64,000 nucleotides of DNA from Eumeta japonica (GCA_005406025.1 BGZK01000146.1:186001-250000); one strand, 5' to 3'. Positions 24,466 to 59,233 are shown, counted from the first letter of the stretch. Program-made: numbers and translations. Notes: generated by a model from the sequence alone, not told the origin.

Positions 24466-24645
24466 GCATATCAATCAAACTGTTATTTTAAAAAAATCGT
24501 GGGTTTCTTAAGTATTTTTCCTTTTTTAAGTTTCAAAATGAGACTGATGCTGATGTAAGACTTTAATACCTGTGATTTTAAATAGATACATTAATAGCGA
24601 CATAACGATCTTTATTTCTTAATGTTATGATTGACCCCATTCACT

Positions 24646-24680
24646 GTTTCAACTGCCCCGCGTACGGGGTCAGTTGAAAC
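24646..24680. repeat. inverted repeat, likely transposon flank
   Basis: GTTTCAACTG-CCCC pairs with GGGG-T-CAGTTGAAAC with a single bulge. A related 'gtttcaattgacc' recurs near 24,843. Probably part of the Tigger-like element's terminal region. Confidence 0.5.
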
Positions 24681-24699
24681 AATATCCCAATTTTTTAAA

Positions 24700-25140
24700 A
24701 TAACATGGGATGACTTTTTAATAGCATACATTACCGCCTGAACCTCAACCCTTTAATAGTTAGATAACTAGACTTTATCTAAAACAAACTTTCAAATACG
24801 CTGAGCTCAATATGTGGCTTTAGTGATCTATTTGGTCAAAAATGTTTCAATTGACCACGATCTACTCTACCATTTGTTTTTACAAATTAGCGGCAAAGAA
24901 AAAATTGTTTATCTAACGTGTATATGAATTTAACGCGAGAAAATTTTCGTGCATGTGCATTCTTCATGAATATTTAGCGGTCAGGAAGCTTTGAACTTGA
25001 TGGATATCTCATAATTTCATCGTCGCTCAAAAACTCCGTTGTTAGTTTTAACCGGTATAAAATGTACACAGGAATATAAGTAGATGACTCATTTTATACT
25101 ACAAATAAATACAATATATAATTTTTGTCACAAATAAACA
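24700..25140. other. AT-rich spacer, nothing recognised
   Basis: No gene or repeat recognised between the transposon and the GC-rich patch. Confidence 0.3.
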
Positions 25141-25149
25141 ATCCGTAGA

Positions 25150-25310
25150 TAGACATGACGATCGCCGCCAGTTACAACGCGGCGGTGCGCCCGGAGCACC
25201 CCCGACCGCGCATGCCCAAACGTGCTTAGACGACTCGTAAACCACGTACGTCTGTGTGTGATCAGAGTCGAGCGTTTGTTTGGAATTGAGTTACTGTATT
25301 ATTTATTTAC
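25150..25310. other. GC-rich patch of unknown role
   Basis: A short CpG-rich stretch (25,155-25,260) interrupts AT-rich DNA about 850 bases past the ABCC stop codon. It contains only a 24-codon frame beginning at 25,156 (MTIAASYNAAVRPEH and on) with no known relative. It might be a small promoter, a repeat end or an insulator-like element. Confidence 0.25.
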
Positions 25311-26151
25311 CGTGACTGTTATTCTGCATAAGTAAATTATTAGAACTTACCATATTATAGGGAAAGAGAAATGATAGAATGTATGCAAATAAAATAACAT
25401 GTTAATCAATTAAATTGTTGTAATAAACACCAGACAACTTCCTTATTACATATAATCACTGGTAACATCATTGATCTAGAGCAGGCACTGACAGTGTGGT
25501 TCACACGTATGCATTACACATTAATTTATATCTAATAAATTCTAATACAATTGATGACATCACAAAAAATATACAGATCATTTATAGTATATAAATTTAG
25601 ATCTTTATAGATCGATTATATTATTATAAGCTCAAAGCGTATTATTGTCAAGGAATAGAAATTAATTATAAACATGAGATATAATGAAAATATATCACTA
25701 TTGAATTTTATTGAGCATATACTTCAACAGTACATTAAAAAATCAATTCGAGATAAATGATAATCAATCGAGATTTTTTCACACATTTCCATTTTTTTTA
25801 TTTTAAGTACATTTACTAAGCAGATGCAATTAAAAAAATATCTATTCTTACATGAAACAAATATCTAAAAAAACTTTTAACCACAATATTTCAATAATTT
25901 ATTATAAAAAACAAAAATTGTAAATATGTTTCACAAAAAATTTGGCATTTAATTAAATCACAATAAATAAAACACACTTAATATTCTAAAAATAATAGGA
26001 TACGATTGCATTATCATACAACAGAATGTTTAAGTGAACAAACTTCACAACATACAAATGTATACTACATTGACATAGGAGTGTATTGTGTAAAACTAGA
26101 TTTTCCTACACTAAATTATGGATATTGATAAATGAATATGTAAATGTAACT
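25311..26151 (-). other. 3' untranslated region of the ABCC gene
   Basis: AT-rich sequence following the ABCC stop on the minus strand. Candidate minus-strand AATAAA signals (TTTATT on plus) occur at 25797-25802 and 25707-25712. The true cleavage site cannot be chosen from sequence alone. Confidence 0.4.
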
Positions 26152-49189
<23,038 letters not shown>

Positions 49190-49555
49190 CTGTGAATAGA
49201 TTACTAGTAATGAAGACTATATTTGAAGACAGATTACACTTTAGTGATCGTAAATAATCAACGTACACAAACAAAACTGAAAATAATAATATTGTATTAT
49301 CCTACACAACAATTACCTGAATCCTAAATAAATTAAATGTTTTTCAGGTTTTCAGACACTACTTACATAGTCTATGATCCACATCATCTGATAATTCTAA
49401 TTATAAAACACATACAATCACATAACATTTCTAATGTGGCATTCGATACATGATCCTTCTAGAGACGCTAAAAAGACTACATATATAACAAAAACAGCGA
49501 AAATGTTGAAACTATTACGTTAAAGCATATAATACTTATACAAACACACGTTTAC

Positions 49556-49687
49556 ATTTCGGTTTGCGTCCAGTTTTCATGATTCGCATGTTGTTTACCA
49601 GCGTCTGCCAAGTCGTCATTATAACTGAACTTTCGTTTATCAACAAAGTATGCAATGAAACGGCCCACTAAACGAGGCTGGTGGATC
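49556..49687 (-). CDS. candidate orphan ABCC-like exon
   Basis: On the minus strand a plausible acceptor (ttttaag) is followed by IHQPRLVGRFIAYFVDKRK, then FSYNDDLADAGKQHANHENW and TQTE, with a gtaaac donor. IHQPRLVGRFIAYF matches the same place in ABCC proteins as IAQPVFLGMLVEYY of the main gene's exon at 48,982-49,189 (family form: QP..LG..I.YF). It is phase-compatible with that exon yet covers the same protein segment. It may be an alternative exon or a relic of a tandemly duplicated paralogue; the rest of such a paralogue was not found nearby. Confidence 0.35.
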
Positions 49688-49842
49688 CTTAAAATCGTCA
49701 AAAAATATTACAATATTTTTTAGACTAGATAAACGGCTAATAATGCAATTATGTAATAATTACAGACAAATTTAGTAACTACATCCATATTTCTAATACT
49801 TGATACATTTATTAATAAGAGCTTTCCATATATTTGAATGCA

Positions 49843-50034
49843 TTAAAGCTTATGATTCGCGGGACATTGCTGATCATAGGCCTCCCTGTTCGACCACGAG
49901 TTACGATCTCGGGCCATCTGCAACCAACGGTGATCTGCAACATTTACCAGGTAGTTCACCCAATTGGTGGCCGTCTCACGCTGGAAGATTTTCGCTGGCT
50001 TTTTGACCAGACTAATTAGAACCACAATCAACAT
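49843..50034 (-). pseudogene. LINE reverse-transcriptase C-terminal scrap
   Basis: The minus-strand frame contains NWVNYLVNVADHRWLQMARD and RNSWSNREAYDQQ, matching the C-terminal wording of lepidopteran non-LTR polymerases (RW.DD..K.AG..W...A.DR..W...EAY.QQW). Only this tail is present. Confidence 0.65.
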
Positions 50035-50039
50035 AAGAA

Positions 50040-51530
50040 CCTCAGAAAAACTTGGTAGACACCATTTTCATATCATCATATTGATATTTCTAGACTTAAA
50101 CAGCTTATGGAATTGTCCCATATCGTAACCATAGAGGTCAAGTTATGATTGGACTTAAAGTTATAAAATTTAGAAACAAAGAGAAAAGTATTTTTAATCA
50201 AGATAAGGTTTTTATACATTTTTATTTGAGGTCAAAACCAGCTTGTTTATTTACGACGGATATATAAAAAGAACCGGCAAGAAACTCATTTAGGTGAATG
50301 AATCCCTGGGCGGATCGTTAATAAAATGTACAAAATTTATAACGAAAAAAATTGATATCGATTTTTTTTATATAGTTCTTAATGTACATGGAGAATCAAT
50401 GACCCAAAAAGATGGCAGTATGTAACTAAAAATAGAAATGTTAAAGTTAAAGTTAAAAAAAACTTTACACTATAGAATATTTTATTTGTAACACAAAGTC
50501 ACGTGATATTTAATATGAACAAAACCCTCAAAATGAAATTCAATGAAAGTCGAGAGACAGTTTCAATAATCAATGCTGCAAGTTTTTTGCCGAATTTTTA
50601 CGAAATTTACGACGAGTTGTACGAAAAAGCAAAAACGTTAATTGCTAACTTAACCGTAAGATTCGACAAATAATGTATGGACTAATTTCAAGAGTTAAAT
50701 TAATGTTTACGAATTGTGTTTTTCTTGTTTGTACAACCCCCCATAAAAGTTGACAACTATTAATTTCTAATAACAGACGCCATTAAAAGCCTTACGAAGG
50801 GCACACTGAAACCTTTTAAAGTGTCATAAACAAAAAGAGTACAAACAAAAAAGGGCATTTATTACATTTCGAAGTATGTTCCGTCAGTCAATGATTTTCT
50901 AGTACGCATTTTACATGCGACAAAATCCTTGATCAAAACATAATTGACATTCATCAGAAAATATATTTTCAATTGCTTTGTGTTTAAAGTATTCACCGCA
51001 ACTTGAGTGTTTCTAAATCTAATAATCCGTAATTTTTTCATGATTTTTGGAAAAAATAAAAATCGCAAAGTGCAAGAACCTAATTGGGGTTTCTTAATAA
51101 TATAATAAATTAAATCAATTTTGAAATAGTTCAAAAACTTCATAGTAAAATGAGCTGTATGAGGAGAACCGCTACATAGTGAAGAATAATTTACTTCTGT
51201 CTTGTCATTATCACTTCTTTCAAGACAGCAGACAAACAAATCGTTACATACCATTCTGGATAGATTGTTCTATGGCCATCTAACTATTCTAATTATCAAG
51301 TTAAATGGTCACGTAAGAGTCCAGTTACTCAGTTATCAGTCTTACTAAAAACAATGCCATCATTTTTTTCCAAACCCTTCTACTGTGCTTCACTGTTGTT
51401 AGAACTCATTTACAGAGAAAACTCACTCAGAGCCAAGTGTTGCTTTGTTCAGAATTACAAAAGCAAAAAGCTAACATTTATCACCTATTACAATATTATA
51501 AACGGCAGTTGACTCTCCTTTGTTTAACAT
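50040..51530. other. unassigned AT-rich sequence
   Basis: No supported gene. A 130-codon minus-strand frame at 50,862-51,254 has no recognisable family features or splice context and is regarded as chance. Confidence 0.3.
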
Positions 51531-51599
51531 TTTTTTAGGTCAATCGACACATTAATGCTTTTGAACATCAAAACAATGGGATGGTCCATCGAAAACATA

Positions 51600-51960
51600 A
51601 TTTCTTCACCTGCATGTAAGATCGTCGGTACGTACTCACTCCAAAACAGAGACTTGCCCGTTTTTCTTTGTATGTAGTTCTTCGGTCTCGTTCTAACGAT
51701 AACCGAATGCTTCAACGCGAAACTCGATGACACCCGTCGATGAAAGGGCTGTGCGAAAATCATCACGAAAACTAAACCAATACGCTTGCACTCGTCGTAC
51801 CAGTCATACGCAGTTGCGAGAGAGGAACGCGCGTCGCCAAAGGCTGCTGATGTCCTGACATGTCTTTCCATGCAGGGCTTTACAACGAAAGTCGTGATAA
51901 ATGATAGCGCGAAACTTTTCACGTGGCAACTTCATTTTGCAATTCGTACATTTTCGAAGT
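51600..51960 (-). pseudogene. mariner-like transposase N-terminal relic
   Basis: Reading across frames on the minus strand gives MKLPREKFRAIIYHDFRCK near 51,880-51,935, then a VRRVQAYWFSFRDDFRTALS-like stretch near 51,740-51,800. This resembles the paired helix-turn-helix start of mariner transposases (R..FR..IYHDF, W...F..GR.S..D..R.GRP). Frameshifts and stops are present and the catalytic domain is missing. Confidence 0.4.
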
Positions 51961-52932
51961 TAAACTTGTCATAGGAGGGCTTTGAATTTATGATCCGCAG
52001 CCTTTTTGGGTGACGAAAAGTGGTGGGAGTAAACACTGTGTCCGGCCTGCCTTCGGGCATCGGAGAAGCGCGAGACGTACGCTCTTCTCGCTTCCTTGTT
52101 TCCTTGTCCGTCGTTGCGGGCACTGTGTCCAGGCGGCGTGGCGCACACTGAGTACAGCTATTTTTCTTCACGGCTTTGAAAGAGATCGATGTAATTTTCG
52201 ATGTAATCTGTATAATAATTTTAAGGAAAACTGACCATTTCGTTCTATGGGTATAAATTTTCGGTGTTACCGTGACTTGTATTCCCCGTTAGAAGAGAAA
52301 TATAGTATTTTTTCGGAATTTATAGTATAAGGTTAAAACAGTATTTTAAAAATGTACTTAATCTGCATTATTTATTGAAATAAAGTGTCACCAAAGAGTA
52401 GTTCCACTTACCGAATATAATCGAATAAATTTCATAGGTGATATTCATTTGATATGGGGTTCGTGATGTAATCCTCAGAGGGCGTTGAATATATTTTTAA
52501 ATTTTTTTAACGGTATAGCAAATAGTTCTCAGCTTAAAGAACAATACAATAGGTATACGAAATACGGGTACCTACTAATAGTATAAAATATAAGTTATTA
52601 TTTTTTCTTAAAAGTACAAAATTGTATTTTAACATATTCTAATCAATAAATCTCATTTCAGTTTCTTACTGGTCATAGATGACATGCATAACCTCATTAA
52701 AAAGTAAAATAACTTTTAACCTTGGTAAAAATATTTAAAAACATCAAACCTTACTATACTGAAAAAATTAAATCCCACCCTGGTACTCGTATATCATCTC
52801 ATTTTCTCGTAAGTTACTTTAATGAAGTATCACTTCTACCGTGTGTGTACAGTTTTTTTAATCCGCCCTATTTAAAAGGAAAAAGAACCATAGACTACCA
52901 CCGTGTTTATAGAGTATTATATTTTGAATATA

Positions 52933-53885
52933 TATTAGGAGTACAAGTAAGTTTCCGCCGTTTTTTGTCAATAAAATAATATTTGTTGTGAAAAAATGGT
53001 AATTTAATTTTAAACGAAGTATTGTCCATCACTAGCAACTACTTTTTTCCATCTTTCAGACAGCGTTCAAATTCCACATCTGAAAATCTCATTATCTTTT
53101 GAGGCTATCCACGAATCAACCCAATTTTTGGTATCTTCATATGATGTGAACCGCTGCTCTGACAGAGCATGTGCCATTGCCCGGAACAGATGATAGGCAA
53201 ATGGCGCAATATCTGGTGAATACGGCGGGTGGGGTAGTACTTCCCAATCAAGTGTTTTCAAATAGTTTTTCACCGGAACCGTTACATGCGGACGAGCATT
53301 ATCATGTAGAAAAATAACTTTGTCGTGTCTGTAGTAGTATTGAGGACGTTTTTCCTTCAGAGCTCGGTTCATTCTCATCGATTGTGTTCGGTATAGAGTT
53401 CCAGCGATTGTTTTGCTTGGATTAAGCAACTGGTAATACACCACACCTAGTTGATCGCACCAAATACACAGCATCATTTTTCTATGAATATTCGGTTTTC
53501 GGTTGTTGACGCGTGGCCAGGTAGTCCCCATAATTTTCTTCTTTTTGGATTATCATAATGTACTCATTTTTCATTACCACGATTCGATGTAAAAAATTTT
53601 TTTTATTGTGTCTAGCTAGCAGCATTTCCCCCATGCATAACCGGCGTTCAACATCATTCGGCTTTAATTCGTATGGAACCCAATTAGCTTGTTTATGAAT
53701 CATACCTAACGATTTTAAACGATGCGAGATTGCTTGTTGAATGACTTCTAAAGTAAGTGCAAGTTCCTTTAGTGTATGAGACGAATATTCCACCAATTCT
53801 GTATCCTCATAAATTTTTGGCCTTCCACTGCGATCTTTGTCTTCTCGAAGTAAATTGCATATTTTTAATAAGACCTTCATCTTCT
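52933..53885 (-). mobile_element. degenerate mariner element
   Basis: Encloses the transposase relic. The downstream end on the minus strand carries a terminal-repeat-like sequence (plus-strand 'gtacaagtaagtttccgccg' at about 52,940-52,960) of the type found at mariner ends. The opposite end lacks a matching repeat and abuts another repeat at about 53,890, so the element is truncated at its 5' side. Confidence 0.65.
53067..53880 (-). pseudogene. mariner transposase, frameshifted
   Basis: The first part (53,482-53,880) has DKDRSGRPKIYEDTELVEY, KSLGMIHKQANWVPYELKP and NDVERRLCMGEMLLARHNKK. The second part (53,067-53,531) has MMLCIWCDQLGVVYYQLL, HDNARPHV and PPYSPDIAPFAYHLFRAM. These are the linker and DD34D catalytic blocks of mariner. 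The third catalytic aspartate is replaced: the usual SDYHLFR reads FAYHLFR. The first ~50 residues (helix-turn-helix) are missing and a frameshift separates the parts, so it is inactive. Confidence 0.85.
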
Positions 53886-53887
53886 GT

Positions 53888-53985
53888 CTTTTTTATATAG
53901 CATTTTCCAGAGGCAAACGAGCATGCAAACCGTCAAAGAGTAAATGGTCAACGCCGCCTACGAACACTCGTGTTCGCGACGAAAA
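53888..53985. repeat. common lepidopteran interspersed repeat fragment
   Basis: Wording 'tatatagcattttccagagg' followed by 'caaacgagcatgcaaacc' and 'ggtcaacgccgcctacgaac' resembles a repeat found very widely in Lepidoptera ('ggcaaacgagcatacgggtcacctgatgg...ccgccgcccatggacac'). It abuts the truncated end of the mariner relic. Confidence 0.5.
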
Positions 53986-54003
53986 CGTCCCAGCGCACCT
54001 CGA

Positions 54004-54039
54004 CATACATACGGCGTGAACGTTCACGCCGTATGTATG
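54004..54039. repeat. perfect 36-base palindrome
   Basis: Eighteen-base arms with no spacer: CATACATACGGCGTGAAC at 54004-54021 followed directly by its exact complement to 54039. Perfect, loop-free palindromes of this size are rare in sequence of this composition. No gene is adjacent. Confidence 0.9.
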
Positions 54040-56020
54040 ATAAAATAAGATAGAGAGTATGTACTCACTATCTGTACTGCACTTTACACCGCTGCACCTA
54101 GTCTACAGTCCACCATAGTACATAGCATACGTGTCGGAATATCGGAAGTAAAGCTTTATATCTCTATAGACGCCTAGTGTTCAGAGGTATTATTTCGACG
54201 ACCCAAGTAGGCGAGACGCCGCTCCTGCGAAATAGCCAAGCGATCAGCAAAAACAAAAACGGGCCGTTAAGCGCTCCATACGCGTGCGTCCAGTCTGTCA
54301 CAATTCGCAACCCTGGAAGTCAACAGCATGTTACCGGTCTCTTTGGTAGAAATAGGATGTCTGATGGACAGATTGACAGAAAGGGAGTGGGGTAATGGAG
54401 GGGTTGGGCCACCGGAACTCACTGGACGAAATTAAACAGCGAAAGCAGTTACTCTGATATTCTGTGAATGTGGTATTTGAGCGGTCGAGTCGGAGAGCGG
54501 TCTTTTCGTGCTGTAGCAGGTCAAATATGTTTCCTAACAAGCGATATGTAGTTAATGTAGGAGAGTCATAACTGGTTGATATTTGGCATTACCGTTTCAT
54601 AGAAAACGATATCGACTCAAAAGAAAATTATAGGACGAAGTTGCATTTTTGCTGAATAGTATTGGGAAGGAGGCGATGGAAACTGCTGCTTCGTGGTCAA
54701 AAGTAAACACATTTGCTGCCAAGGTGATCGCTTGTACTTGAACTTAATATGTTCGTTAGATGTTTATTTCTGTTATAATATAAGAGTGACTAGAAAAACG
54801 GGTTCAAAAATAATTTTTTTTCGTCAATCGATATCTGTCTTGAAATGCCATATCAGGTTGCTCAAAAGAATTACACAGCTCTCGCTGCAACTGGCTGCAA
54901 CAAAACGCTCAGGACAACAAAAACGAAGCATCAAAAGCACTTATATAGATCACGCTTCAAATTCGAGGCGAATCTGTGTGTCGCTTAACCGTTCAGAATA
55001 CAGATCCGATATAGCTTCGAGATAGTCTTTGTCGATCGTCCATGTCCACAATACGAAAAGTATGTTTGAAAAGCGTTTGAGCCGACTCACATCCATATCG
55101 ATATAGCTTGTTAAGAAACACAATTGATCTGCAGCTCAATTGACCACGGAATGGCTCTACCGCTCCTAGGAAGGCTGCTGACGGATACAGCGAGCGCTGA
55201 TCGAGACATATTCGTATCAAGTATGGAGAGCACTATCAAGATAGATGGATGCCGGTTATAATAACAGATAGGTCTAACGGACGTTATGATTCCATAGCGG
55301 CATTATAAATCTGATTCTTGGTATTTACTAAAACCTAAGCTAACTGGGACATACGATCACTACGTAAACAAATACTTATGGCGGCTATTTTAAAGTTAGT
55401 ACAAGTTATTCACTGTATGTATTCTATGCAAACTGGTAATTTATGAAGCAATGTTATTATTATACACAGAACCAAGATAATTACGCGCCAATCAGTATCG
55501 CAAGAAAAGTACAACGACCGCATTACGATACGAAAAGAAAACTGTTCATACTTCTTCATGGTCGAGTTCAAGGCCGCTACTGAGAAAGAACGAAAATATC
55601 ATTCTTATTCAACATTACGTGTTAATGCGTTCTCGTTGAAAGTTTAGACAAATTTATTTAAGTGTCGTGCACTGGTTCGGAGAAACAGGTAGCCTGGTAA
55701 AAAAAATTAAGAACTATTTTTTTTCATATGTGTGACTAATCTATTACATCAATACTCGGGGACTATTATTATTATGATTTAAAAATGCATCGACAAAACA
55801 GTAGCTTTTTTCATGAGTTTAGCTTTAATACGTTTTTGAATTGATTGTCACTTAATTATACCATTCTCTTAGAAATTTTATAATCACATTTACCATTCAC
55901 TATCGTAACATGTTGAACCCTACTGAAATTTTTCTCTATTTGTTTCTATCGGATACGGTAATATTTACAAATAAAAACCAGAAAAGAAACCATCGTGGAC
56001 CTCAATTACATATATATATA
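54040..56020. other. unassigned sequence
   Basis: Slightly more GC-balanced than the rest but without splice-flanked exons or recognisable repeat wording. Open frames near 54,693-55,025 (+) and 54,993-55,220 (-) have no family features. Confidence 0.25.
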
Positions 56021-56535
56021 TATATACAGTAGTAGGAATAGGCAGCATGTGAGGTATCCGACCTTCATGCTCGCGGGTTTGCGTTCAATTTCAAATTAGA
56101 GTAGAATAGAACATTCGAATCCGAGCTCGCGGATAACAAACGAGTAAGGTTAGAAAGAAGTACGGACAAAGGGGACGAGGGCTGATACCCGAGTTCACAA
56201 GTTTCATAGTGATAAAGAGTGAATTGTTATGATAATTTAATAAGTAAAAGTCCAGAAATAAGAAAAGAATTATTGAAGAACTGATCAATAAAGATATTGA
56301 TCTCAAAGGAAAATACTCTTTCATTTCGAATACTCGAATCTTTGGTCTTCTTCTTAGAACGACCACACCTCTCGCAGAGTTACGCGCTTACATTTAATGT
56401 AAGCGCGCAATTCTATTAATATTCTATTCTAGGTACTCTAATTTTAAAATGAACGCAAACCCGCGAACCCTCATTTGCGAGCATGAAGGTCGGGTACCTC
56501 ACATGTCACCTACTCCTACTACAATATATACATAT
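56021..56535. mobile_element. 0.5 kb terminal-inverted-repeat element
   Basis: The left arm 'gtagtaggaataggcagcat' ... 'gaccttcatgctcgcgggtt' ... 'aaattagagtagaatagaa' (about 56,029-56,112) is mirrored on the right (about 56,431-56,523), where the complement reads 'gtagtaggagtaggtgacat' and so on. The arms are about 85 bases, imperfect, with a roughly 12-base insertion in the right arm. A near-perfect internal hairpin (GCGCTTACATT / AATGTAAGCGC, 56,385-56,407) is present. Non-coding, so probably a MITE or other non-autonomous DNA transposon. Confidence 0.7.
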
Positions 56536-57300
56536 ACTATATTATTATAATTAAATACACATCGGTATACGGTGACAACCCGCGTTTATATTGTTATGAC
56601 TTAACTTTACGCATTATATAAAATCATCGAAGGCAAATTATTTTCCCAAACAATAAATAGTCAGTTTTTTTTTGAATCAGGTAAATAACCATAATTATTA
56701 AACAAACTACATATATGCTACACATTTTTTTATTTCGGTTTACGCGTAATGTCTTAATGTCGGTTTCAATTGTATTTCTTTTTTTTTTGTGTATATACTG
56801 CGAGGTTTTTCCCCGCCATCTCTTATTAACACTCGCTTGGTAATTCTTTATATTTTCATTTTTTCATTTATACTTGTGATATAACAACTTTATATAGGTA
56901 CGGCTCGCTCGAAGTGCAAGCGTCTTTCCTCTCGATACCTTATTTCCGCTTTGAATTCCACTTTTCTACACATTCCAAGCGATCTATTTGAAACAAAAAA
57001 TTTGATTATCAAATGTCACCCGGCTAGTCACCGAGCTATTTCTACATATTGAAGCATCTATCGTTGTGTTTCGCTAACAAACAACTATATTAGTACAAAA
57101 TACTGAATCACGTAGTGAAACAAACGACTCGTCAATTAGACCAAAGCTCGTTCCGACTAAGCGCGAGCGCTGGTGAGTATGGTGCGGCGGCGTCGGCGAA
57201 GATAAAAATAGTGTCGAATATGGAGCAATAATGATCCATACTGAGATAACCCGGATCCGGTTTTTTTTATATCTACGTAGGGAATAAATTCCTAAATAAT

Positions 57301-57388
57301 GAATTCGATAAATACAATTTTATATTTATCGAATTCAATTCCCGGCGAAAGACGCCGCCACGCAGAGAAGTAATTTCTCTGCGTGGCG
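57301..57388. repeat. two adjacent perfect hairpins
   Basis: GAATTCGATAAATA pairs with its complement at the end of 57301-57336. Then CGCCACGCAGAGAA (57356-57369) pairs with 57375-57388 around a five-base loop. Two strong stems within 90 bases is unusual. Confidence 0.75.
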
Positions 57389-57389
57389 A

Positions 57390-59190
57390 CATTTAAAACA
57401 AAGACAGCTCGAAACAGAAACAAACAGTTAGTCATAACGATGCATGATTAAGAGACGTCAGGAAACGACCGCAGTACACCGAGCTTGACAATAACAACGA
57501 GGACGCGTCCCAGTTCTAAACAACCGATCAAAGCAGAATTGTTCGTTTAAATTGCGACGACCGCTCATCATATTACACACCATACGGATTATGTCGATTC
57601 CATAATGTGTCTACTTTTTCACCACAATTTCCTTAGTTAACGTAGGTCTCGCATCAACACATCAATAATGTTGCATGTATCCGATTTATAAACTGTACGA
57701 AATAGGAACGACACTTGTGTATTATGTATTCAGGTCGGTGATGCGAATATGCGTCTATTATTACATGATTTTAAACGTATCGAGTATTTTCTAACCGCAA
57801 AATCAATTAAAGCTATAGGTATTCACTTACGTGTAGATAGTATTTGATAATGTGATGTAAAAGAAGTACGAGAAAATGATAATGACAACAAAAACCAACT
57901 AGAAACGTTGTTTTCTAGTTTATGAAAACTGTAATAAAATCAAAAAATTACGTTAAAACATGTACAGCCTAGAGTAACATAACATGAAAAAATAAGAAAG
58001 AGAAGGCCAAGTTTCGGTTAGGCAACGAAACACTTGTCTCCTTAATAAGGTAACGTAACCACACTATGTGACCCATCATTTAATTTTTTAACCCCTGTTC
58101 GCGCTCGGTGATCAACCTTAGTAAATGCCAAGACCCCTCTTAGTTTTCACGTAGTAACACATAAACAAGGTTTTAAATATTTTTTTGTAAACAGAAAGTT
58201 AATATAAACAAGAAAAACAAAACTTATGTAAAAATATATTGTAACAGGAACTTAGGATTCACTACAAATAGAATACGATATAAACATACTAGTGACTGAG
58301 TACAAAACCGTCAGTTTTAAACCAGCTGGCGTACCGGCGTATGTGAACGCTGCGCGCCATAATTTGAATATAGCTCGAAAAAGTGCGAGATGTCTTCACT
58401 GTGACAAACCCTTAAGCACCCCAACGGTTCTGTGATTGTGATCGCGCGTAATATTTTTAAGACCCCCCTCACCCTGAAAGGGACACGTAGTATGGGTAAG
58501 TTCTCTAATGACAATAACGATTCCGTAAAACGTGCTATAAATGTAGCGCCGTCAAATTCCTATAGTAATCAAAGTCGCTTTGCTACACGAGCCGCACTCT
58601 GTTTAAAAAAATAAAATAGTGATGTATGTAAGCAAAACTTATTTTTTAAAGCACATTACGATACGTGACGTTATCAGTACTAAAATACCGTCAAAACAAA
58701 ACGCAAATGCATAACGGGTTCAAAACACTTCTGACCTTGAGCGGACATTCCGACTACTTAGGTTATTAATTTATTATCTTAATAGGTTGGCTTGATCACT
58801 TTTACAATAATTACTGAGATCATTACGTACATCGATGCTTATAGATATTGCACGTGCTTTAATTGTACATTCGTAGATATATATATGTCTACAATTTGTG
58901 TGAATTGTTAGTGACACACCAATCAATCTAACACCAAGGATTTTTGTCTCGCAAAAACCCTCCTACACGGAAAACGTTTAGCGACTCGTTGGAAATAACA
59001 TCTAAGCGGGATGGTCTTGTTACTATGTAGTACGTAAAAATAGTTCTCTTTACCATACCTATTTTTATTTCTACTACCCCATGTGGTTTAAATGTATTGT
59101 AGATTTGTTACACGTTGAACCTTCGGTTCCCCTAAAGTTTCAATAGCTTGTCCCTTTTACGTTCTCATTTACGTTGGACATCGATATGCT
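57390..59190. other. no gene recognised; possible long 3' UTR
   Basis: No exon-like frames. If the exon at 59,874-59,991 is real, part of this stretch may be its 3' untranslated region. No other assignment is supported. Confidence 0.2.
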
Positions 59191-59198
59191 AGCTAGCA

Positions 59199-59233
59199 CA
59201 TTGACCTATATGTATACTACATATAGGTCAATG
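59199..59233. repeat. perfect 16-base hairpin
   Basis: CATTGACCTATATGTA at 59199-59214 pairs exactly with 59218-59233 around a three-base loop; flanking 'tagc' / 'gcta' extends the symmetry. It lies about 640 bases downstream (minus sense) of the candidate exon at 59,874. Confidence 0.8.

Larger units (their letters stand above)
21660..24700 (+). mobile_element. dead Tigger/pogo-like DNA transposon
   Basis: Encloses the transposase relic at 22,556-24,301. The left flank carries repeated wording of the form 'gggtactattgtaac' and 'gttacaatcgtcccc'. The right flank has 'gtttcaactgcccc' paired with 'ggggtcagttgaaac'. Flanks of this kind are seen with jerky/pogo-type insect elements, but I could not fix exact terminal repeats, so the limits are approximate. 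Confidence 0.45.

Noticed and set aside
50862..51254. 130-codon minus-strand open frame
   Set aside because: No domain wording, no splice context, composition like the surrounding AT-rich DNA; expected by chance at this scale.
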